DNA from: Gnetum montanum
Taxonomy: Eukaryota > Streptophyta > Gnetopsida > Gnetales > Gnetaceae
Reading direction: 5' to 3'
DNA: 64,000 nucleotides
NCBI GenBank assembly: GCA_015680685.1
Contig: MNCI01017497.1
Coordinates: 946,177 to 1,010,176, forward strand
Both the position numbers and the translations under genes were made by a program. Position 1 is the first letter of the stretch. The number at the start of each line of letters is the position of its first letter. Positions 58,006 through 64,000 of the stretch are shown piece after piece. The notes under the pieces were generated by a model that worked only from the letters and a program-made list of their open reading frames with translations, did not search any database and was not told the origin of the DNA.

Positions 58006-58947
58006 CATAGATACACTACTAGAGGCATGTTAGAAGCAAATAATCCAACTCAAATGTTTAACAACGTTGTTGCTGGATTTGCATCTACACCACAAGTCTA
58101 AAAATTTGTCTTTTTCACTATGCGTTAATATTTACTATGGGCCATGCTGGACTCCCAACAAATTTAGTCATTAAAATATGCAAAAGCAATAAACATGATT
58201 ATATTGATTAATGCATACTAAATATCATGGCACGCCTCTTCTGTTGCTTCCATAGATTTCATGTTAATTAAAGACATGAAGGATGCCAAACTTGGTAGTT
58301 TGCACCACAAATAATGGATTGGTATTGGATTCTTCAATACCCATATATTATTAAAATGATTATTTTAAAACATTGTATAGTATAAATAAGACATTCAAAT
58401 TTGTATTGGGGAACCCGAGGGGCACCCAACAGGCACATAGGGGATTCAATACTTGAGGGGAATACCTGGAATCAATACCCAAGAGAATCCAGATCAAGTT
58501 GAAATCAATTTTCCTTAAAGAATTGTTAAGTAAGGATTCATTGAGCCTTGTGGAAACTATAGATCATTGGAGTCCATTTCCAGGCTGTTAAGGTTATTGC
58601 ACTGTGGAAATAGCAAGGTAGAATTATAGATTAAGTGAAGTCTCCCTTGTAATCCTCATAATCTATGCTTGTATACATGCTTTCAATTTGATTTAATAAT
58701 TAATTTCCACTCTTGAACTTAAGATTAGAAGTTAGGATGATAATTTATGTTTTTACTTATGAGTGATAGTCATAATTGTGGGATTTGATAAGATTTTATT
58801 CTAATTATTTCATGTTTTTATGATCTTTTGACTTTGAATCATTTCCTCCATGGATATGACTCATGAGTTAGTCACAAACAAGGTTGCAATTTATGCAACA
58901 AAGATAATAATGAAAGTAATCTAGCACCAAATTTTTTGGCTCATCTA
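58006..58947. other. No gene seen
   Basis: AT-rich DNA without a domain that I recognise. Its right part may be the U5 side of an LTR, because a primer-binding-site-like sequence follows at 58983. Confidence 0.35.
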
Positions 58948-59016
58948 TTTGACACTATTGTCAAGAAGGCTGGTAGAGTCAATTTGGCACCATTGTTGGG
59001 AGGCTGACAAAGTCAA
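58948..59016 (+). other. Duplicated primer-binding-site-like segment
   Basis: TTTGGCACCATTGTTGGGAG (58983 on) resembles the tRNA-Asp-type site. It is preceded by an imperfect copy of the same 34-35 bp, including the flanking GGCTG...GTCAA (58948-58982). Differences are mostly transitions. Confidence 0.55.
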
Positions 59017-59683
59017 TCTTCATCAAAGGTTCAATATATTTTATTTTTATTTTTTTCATATTTCTTTGTAAAATTTAAATTGAATCTTCAAACAAGGTAT
59101 ACATTCTTTCTATTTCATTTTATTTTCTTTTGTTTTGTAGTGTTAGAAATGGTCTCCCTTAATTATTTTGCTTGTAAGAAGAAAAATAAAAAAAAATTAA
59201 GGTCCCAAAAATTAGTCTTCTTAATTCATAAACTTGTGGAAGGTTATAACACAATTTTAATTAATGAAAGATAAATTAAATCAACTTACAAAATTTTAGG
59301 ATTAGTTGCCCATGAATGTGCTAAGGAATAGTGTGTTTTTTAAATGAAATTAACCAAGCAACTGAAATATCCAACACAAATACCACAAGTTATTATAAAT
59401 TTTAATCACATATCAAATTATATAAAGTAAAAATAATTAAGGGAAAACCAATAGTCTATAACTTTTTCCTTGAAAAACGTAGAGGGAAATAAGAAATTCT
59501 ATTATTAGTTGGGATTATAAAGAATTTGGTAGCATCATGTTTAGAATGCAAAGGAGAAGGATGACTTTTTGTACCTTAAAATAGATAGGTTTATACTAGA
59601 AATCCAACTAAGGTTGAGCCTTAGATTAATAAATGTCCTACAAATAATAAACTTCATTGTTTTGAAATAATATTCTTTAAGTG
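59017..59683. other. Possible retroelement leader, no gene seen
   Basis: AT-rich; may be the leader of the element whose primer binding site is at 58983. The open frame 59080-59274 is lysine-rich and has no domain. Confidence 0.3.
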
Positions 59684-60647
59684 TGATGAGTGGCAAGATA
59701 CCCCTACACTCAACCATACGAATACAAGCATAGCACGCATGATCTAGTCGAACTCCATAGACTAAGTGCCTACACGCCCCATGGAACACTTAGGGTTAAT
59801 CATTCGTTGTCTTCCCAGACTTACTTGTAGTTGTCACGGTGTATGGTTAAGTAAGTCTAAGGTATATGATTTTTATAGTCTTTTATGTTTTATGTATCCT
59901 ATGCTAAAAAGGTGAAGGGTTGAGAAACTAAGTACTAACTCTAACTAATGAACTAACTCTAATTTAACCTAGCATCAGCATCCATTGCCACTTACCGTAC
60001 ACACCCTGAATTGATGCAACCGTGGCTACCAAACGCTAATCGTTACTGGGATCACCACGCGTAACGCACATGCTCGAAGTGGTCGTACTGAGGCACTTAA
60101 TTAGGAGGAAAGGGTTGAGAGAATCTAATCTAGCCTAAGTGCGATGAGCATCCATTCCTTGATTATCCGTACACATCTTTAAATGCTTGTAATCAAGTCG
60201 TACTCATTCCGCATTACCAAGAGATAAGGGTGAGAAGGAAAATAATAAATAACAAATAATAAATAATAGGTAATAAATAACAATAATAAATTCCTATTCC
60301 ATGCACTGCAAGGTTTATCCAAGAAGTTCGTCTTTATTACCGTACACAAATTGTGTTTAGGTACAATGTTGCTCGAATAAAGATCCATTCACTTTAGGAC
60401 TCCTACTACGGGCACATGGAAAATATTCTATCTCTGGAGTGATCAATCTGCCAAAGTTTCCCTACTGTCTAGCCTAGAATGAGAAAACAACGGAGAGTCG
60501 CCTCTTATTTATAGATATGACGGCGCACTGCGATATCGTAGGGGAAGACGCGATATCGCGTACACGATATTGCGAGGGATGCGATATTGCGACAGCTGAG
60601 ATATCACGTACGCGATATTGCGGCCCATGCGATATCGCATCCCATCA
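59684..60647 (-). repeat. Family-B LTR (copy V, 3' LTR)
   Basis: It begins TGATGAGTGGCAAGATACC on the plus strand. TATTTATA at 60506-60513 is the minus-strand TATA box. It ends GCATCCCATCA before the polypurine side. Closely similar, in inverse orientation, to 63119-64000. Confidence 0.85.
60518..60647 (-). promoter_or_regulatory. GATATC palindrome array in U3 of copy V
   Basis: Seven copies of the GCGATATCGC type (variants GATATT and GATATCAC) lie about 15-20 bp apart, directly upstream of the TATA box. The regular spacing suggests bound protein dimers. The binding factor is unknown. Confidence 0.65.
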
Positions 60648-62829
60648 TACCCCCATGACTAAATGCAAATTCTTCCTTGAGTTCATTACAATAATATCAG
60701 GAAGGTATGGGATTATTGACTCAATGGAAACTAATGGAATGACATGTAAATGGATCATCATTACAAGACACAAAAAAACTGGTGTTTATGACAACAAGGA
60801 TGAACACTTTATTACATTGACATCAGGCCTCATTTGGCAGCTGAGAGAAAAGAGAAGAGAAAGAAGTGTTGCTGCTGCCAACGCCCAGATTGCGCCTTTC
60901 ATTGTCCATCCTTAAGCACATCATCAGTCTTGCTCCTTGTATAGCTACTTCAGCACCGTTCCATTCCAAGTGGTCCCTCCAGATCCAATCCGTTATTGCA
61001 TGATCACCATCTACACACACAACACAGTCTTATGTTAGCAAGGGTAGATGAATTTCAACATGGGTAATACCTTGCTTTAGTGTAAGTCCATTGGCTGAGT
61101 TGTGGTATGGTTAATATGGATTTGGGATTATATAAATGATGACTACTGAAGGTGTAGGGGTTAGGAGAAAATCAAAAAAATTGGGCCCCGTACCCCCATG
61201 ACTAGTTGCGAACCTCTGGTAGCGATAGAATGGAAAAAGAATAAGAACAAGAAGATGGATAAAATGAGACAACTAAGACATCGATGAAATGGATGTCAAG
61301 ATGGAAATGAACAAAATAAAATTAATTGCAAAATGTTAAGGGAAAGAGATTAACTGGTGCACCAAATAGGAATGTCAGTGGGTCCTCCCCAAAGCAAGCT
61401 CATGCCCTTGATGCCCTGACAAACCCACATTCAAAGAGTCCGTAGGCTCTGAGAATGTCCTTTGGAATAAGGGTTAACGTCTTAACCACAAGAATTTACC
61501 AAAAATAAAACGATGTATCTACCAAGATATACACTAATGATACAATCGACAATAAGGTAAATAATGGAGAAAAAGGTGGAGAGAAGAGAATGGAATGGAA
61601 TCCCAAGAACAAGGTGGTGTACAGCCCCTTGTGTATTTCATGATTAATAATGTGACTTGGCAAATCTCATTCCAACTTCGGCCTCAAACCAACCACATCC
61701 AGTGAATTTGCATCAATGCACTTAGCCAAACCATCCACTTGAATAACAAGAATGCTTCTTCGAAGAGCCACCACCATTCTGACAAAACAAATGAGGAGAG
61801 AATGGGAAGCGAGAAGGGCCTTAGTTAGAGGGAATGTTTTTGGTTCCATAACCAGTGCTTGTTGCCCAAGTATATTTCATCTAAGGGGTGTGCTTTGAAT
61901 TCTCACTTTCTCTTTTCTCTCTTTTTTTTTCTTTCTTTTTTTTTCTTAAGGTTTGTGTTTTTATGCATGAGAACCACACCATGCAAAGCCTTCTTATTTT
62001 TATTGACTTAGCTTTCGATAATTGGGTAACGTCAGAATGGCAAGAAAACTCAAGAAGAAAACATCCAAGCACCCAAGAGAATGGCCAACACAAATTTATC
62101 AAGTTCCCTTGAAGTCACACCCTTTTCAAACCTTGAGTTCTTCCTTAGTTTGAGAAGTACCTAGTCACCGATTCGTTAAAGTTCTTATTTAGAAGAGAGA
62201 CTGTACATTTCCAAGTCAAGAGAGACCATAGACTTTGTGGATGGATGGATGAAGTGAACTCATTACCTGCCACATCAAAAGAACATACCTTAGTGTCAAC
62301 ATCATAACTTTAAGGTAAAAACCAAACATTAGAGATCAATAAGAAAACAGTTCATAGCATCAGGAAGAACACTTATTGGGTGATGAACTTACATGGTGGA
62401 TAAAACACACACAAACACACACAGAAAATGAAAAAGTATAACGATGTTGTAAAACAAGAACAAGAAAAGTTAAAGAAATTTGTAAAGAAAAAATGTGTAA
62501 GACAAAAATTGTAAAACAAAAACTTGTAAAACAACAATGTGTAAGACAAAAATGTGTATAACAAAAACGTGTAAAACAAAAACATGTAAAACAAAAATGT
62601 GTAAAACAAATATGTGTAAAACAAAAACGTGTGAAACAAAAATGTGTAAAACAAAAACTAAAAAGAACTGAGGGCCTCCAATGATTAGCATAGGTGGCCA
62701 TCTCCCCCATGACTAAATTGCAAGGGAGAGATCCGAAATAATGAGCACCTATTTGAATTTTGTAAAAGTGCCCAACTTCTCCCAAATGATGTTTTTAGGT
62801 TAAGGGATGGAGGTTGGTGACGCTCATAT
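60648..62829 (-). other. Family-B copy V, non-coding 3' region
   Basis: Homologous to 41958-44089. The open frame 60517-60915 spans the LTR edge and has no domain. A small ORF at 61888-62112 and its antisense are low-complexity. Confidence 0.55.
62478..62660. repeat. 15-bp minisatellite (GTGTAAAACAAAAAT)
   Basis: About eleven to twelve units of 15 bp. All minus-strand frames are open through it and give pentapeptide repeats (FCFTH, VLHIF), which are not taken as proteins. A two- to three-unit version lies at 43860-43925 in copy IV. Confidence 0.85.
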
Positions 62830-63118
62830 TCCAATGTATCTATGCCTTCATTGTTAGCATGAGTTTCCTCAGTTCGCTCCGTGCATATTAGTTTGCTCTT
62901 CCTAGTAGCTGTCAACCATGGGGTGTCTACTACTAGTGTGGTTGCTACATACAGGCATCTTTGGATTTTTGTTTCTTTGGCACACCAATTACATAGAAGA
63001 AATGCTGAACACTCTTCCATGTCATCACCCTCTGAGTCACTGTATGTGATGCATAGAACTTTCCTCTTCTCAATCTTTCCATAAATGTTTAAGGAAAGAT
63101 TGCGGATCCCTAAGTACG
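62830..63118 (-). pseudogene. Protease-region fragment of family-B copy V
   Basis: The minus-strand frame 63146-62685 includes LRNLSLNIYGKIEKRKVL, CITYSDSEGDDMEEC and CLYVATTLVVDTPW. These match the protease-region remnants of copies I (about 8210-7960) and III (about 49420-49500). The first nine codons of the frame lie in the adjacent LTR. The joined 3' non-coding region shows that a deletion removed RT through integrase. Confidence 0.55.
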
Positions 63119-64000
63119 TGATGGGACGTGATATCGCATGGGCCACGATATCACGTATGCGATATCACATCCGCCACGATATTGCATCCCCCGGGATATC
63201 GTGTCTTCCTTGCGATATCACGTACGTGATATCACGGTTTGTCGCCATATCTATAAATAAGAGGCGGCTCTCCCTTGTTTCCTCATCCTAGGCTAGACAG
63301 TAGGGAAACTCTGGCAGATTGATCACTCCAGAGATAGAATATTTTCCATGTGCCTGCAGTAGGAGTCCCAAAGTGAACATTGTACCTGAACACAAGTTGT
63401 GTATGGAAATAAAGATGAGCTTTCTGGATAAACCTTGCAGTGCATGGAATAGGATTTTATTATTGTTATTTATTACTTGTTAACGCGGAATGAGTACGAC
63501 TTGATTACGAGCATTTAAGAATGTGTACGGATAATCAAGGAATGGATGCTCATCGCGCTTAGGCTAGATTAGATACTCTCAACCCTTTCCTCCTAGTTAA
63601 GTGCCTCAGTACGACCACTTCAAGCACGTGCATTACGCATGGTGATCCCAACAACGATTAGCGTTTGGTAGCCACGGTTGCATCAGTTCAGGGTGTGTAC
63701 GGTAAGTGGGAATGGATGTTGACGCTAGGTAATTTAGACTTAGTTCATTAGTTAGAGTTAGTGATTAGTTTCTCAACCCTTCACATTGTTAGCATAGGAG
63801 ACATAAAACATAAAAACCATAAAAATCATATACCTCAAACTAGCTTAACCATACACTGTGACAACTACAAGTAAGTTTGGGAAGACAACGAATAATTAAC
63901 CCTAAGTGTTCCAAGAGGCTTGTAGGCACTTAGTCTGTGGAGTTTGACTGGATCGTGCATGCTACGCTCATATTCGTATGGTTGAGTGTAGGGGTATCTC
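63119..64000 (+). repeat. Family-B LTR in plus orientation (copy VI, runs off window)
   Basis: TGATGGGACGTGATATCGC begins the LTR; TATAAATA is at 63252-63259. It ends at the window edge with GGGTATCTC, about 12-15 bp before the expected terminal CATCA. It is the inverse of 59684-60647 with high similarity. The 5 bases before it, GTACG (63114-63118), would be the target duplication. Confidence 0.8.
63125..63235 (+). promoter_or_regulatory. GATATC palindrome array in U3 of copy VI
   Basis: Seven GATATC/GATATT palindromes lie in the 110 bp just upstream of the TATA box, in contexts such as GCGATATCAC and ACGATATTGC. The organisation is the same as in copy V. Confidence 0.65.

Larger units (their letters stand above)
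59684..63118 (-). mobile_element. Family-B element, copy V, 3' half with internal deletion
   Basis: On the minus strand, the 3' LTR (59684-60647) is preceded by the tract GTCATGGGGGTA and the 2.1-kb non-coding region. A protease-region fragment (about 63118-62830) then follows directly, so RT, RNase H and integrase are missing. A plus-strand LTR begins at 63119 and truncates it. Confidence 0.65.

Noticed and set aside
61888-62112. 74-residue ORF with a hydrophobic start as a secreted peptide
   Set aside because: It is read from a T/C-rich low-complexity tract in the non-coding 3' region of copy V and is not conserved in copy IV.
62478-62660. CRISPR-like array
   Set aside because: Units are contiguous 15-mers without spacers, in a plant retrotransposon.
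62360-62785. Phe/Cys-rich 141-residue ORF on the minus strand resembling a membrane protein
   Set aside because: It is read from a 15-bp minisatellite; two other frames give similar repeats and copy IV lacks it.
59684-64000. DNA transposon with 900-bp terminal inverted repeats
   Set aside because: The inverted arms are LTRs with TATA boxes, polypurine tract and pol remnants next to them. The family also exists with direct LTRs (copy III).
1-64000. A new cellular defence or metabolic gene system
   Set aside because: No intact non-transposon gene or gene cluster was found on either strand. The only host-like pieces are short relics.

Overview
The window looks like nuclear DNA from a large-genome land plant. 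Almost all of it is nested, decayed LTR retrotransposons, plus LINE and tRNA-derived SINE fragments and two short relics of plant gene families (an NBS-LRR-type leucine-rich repeat and a UDP-glycosyltransferase-like motif). No intact cellular gene was found. The plant assignment rests on Tat-type Ty3/gypsy elements with a second, archaeal-type RNase H, tRNA-Asp-like primer binding sites, and LRR and zf-RVT sequences of plant type. A gymnosperm or similar giant genome is possible but unproven. Many reading-frame breaks are of the CAG>TAG, CGA>TGA or TGG>TGA type, and lost catalytic residues are of the GAC>AAC type, as expected from deamination of methylated DNA.

Layout. (1) 1-5858: the right part of a Tat-like element (T1). 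It keeps a long open gag and a protease but has lost all of RT, RNase H and integrase; its 3' LTR is 4311-5858. (2) 5859-12078: a minus-strand Ty3/gypsy element of a second family (family B, copy I). It is cut by T1 inside integrase and by the next Tat element inside its 5' LTR. (3) 12079-27418: a complete 15.3-kb Tat-like element (T2), with both LTRs, a perfect 5-bp target duplication (ACGAT), primer binding site, polypurine tract, gag-protease, a 3.2-kb spacer full of minisatellites, and pol with RT, two RNase H domains and integrase. Every coding part is broken. (4) 27433-31118: LINE relics and a cluster of tRNA-derived SINEs. (5) 31119-45495: family-B pieces in both orientations (LTRs at 31119, 37794 and 41077, a piece of an extra 3' ORF, an integrase tail), a glycosyltransferase relic and an unidentified ORF. 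(6) 45496-57710: a 12.2-kb plus-strand family-B element (copy III) with gag, pol and, 3' of pol, a separate degenerate ORF preceded by a promoter-like segment. (7) 57711-59683: an LRR relic and a duplicated primer-binding-site-like segment. (8) 59684-64000: an internally deleted minus-strand family-B element and a plus-strand LTR that runs off the window; both carry arrays of GATATC palindromes in U3.

How the parts relate. T1 and T2 belong to the same Tat family. T1 has the form of a gag-only, non-autonomous derivative that would depend on an autonomous relative for reverse transcription and integration. The two share RNA hairpins near the LTR end and next to the polypurine tract, some with paired substitutions, and a dispersed 15-25-bp motif around pol. 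Family B shows a common LTR core joined to a different U3 repeat module in each copy. These structural observations, rather than any new cellular system, are the most interesting content.
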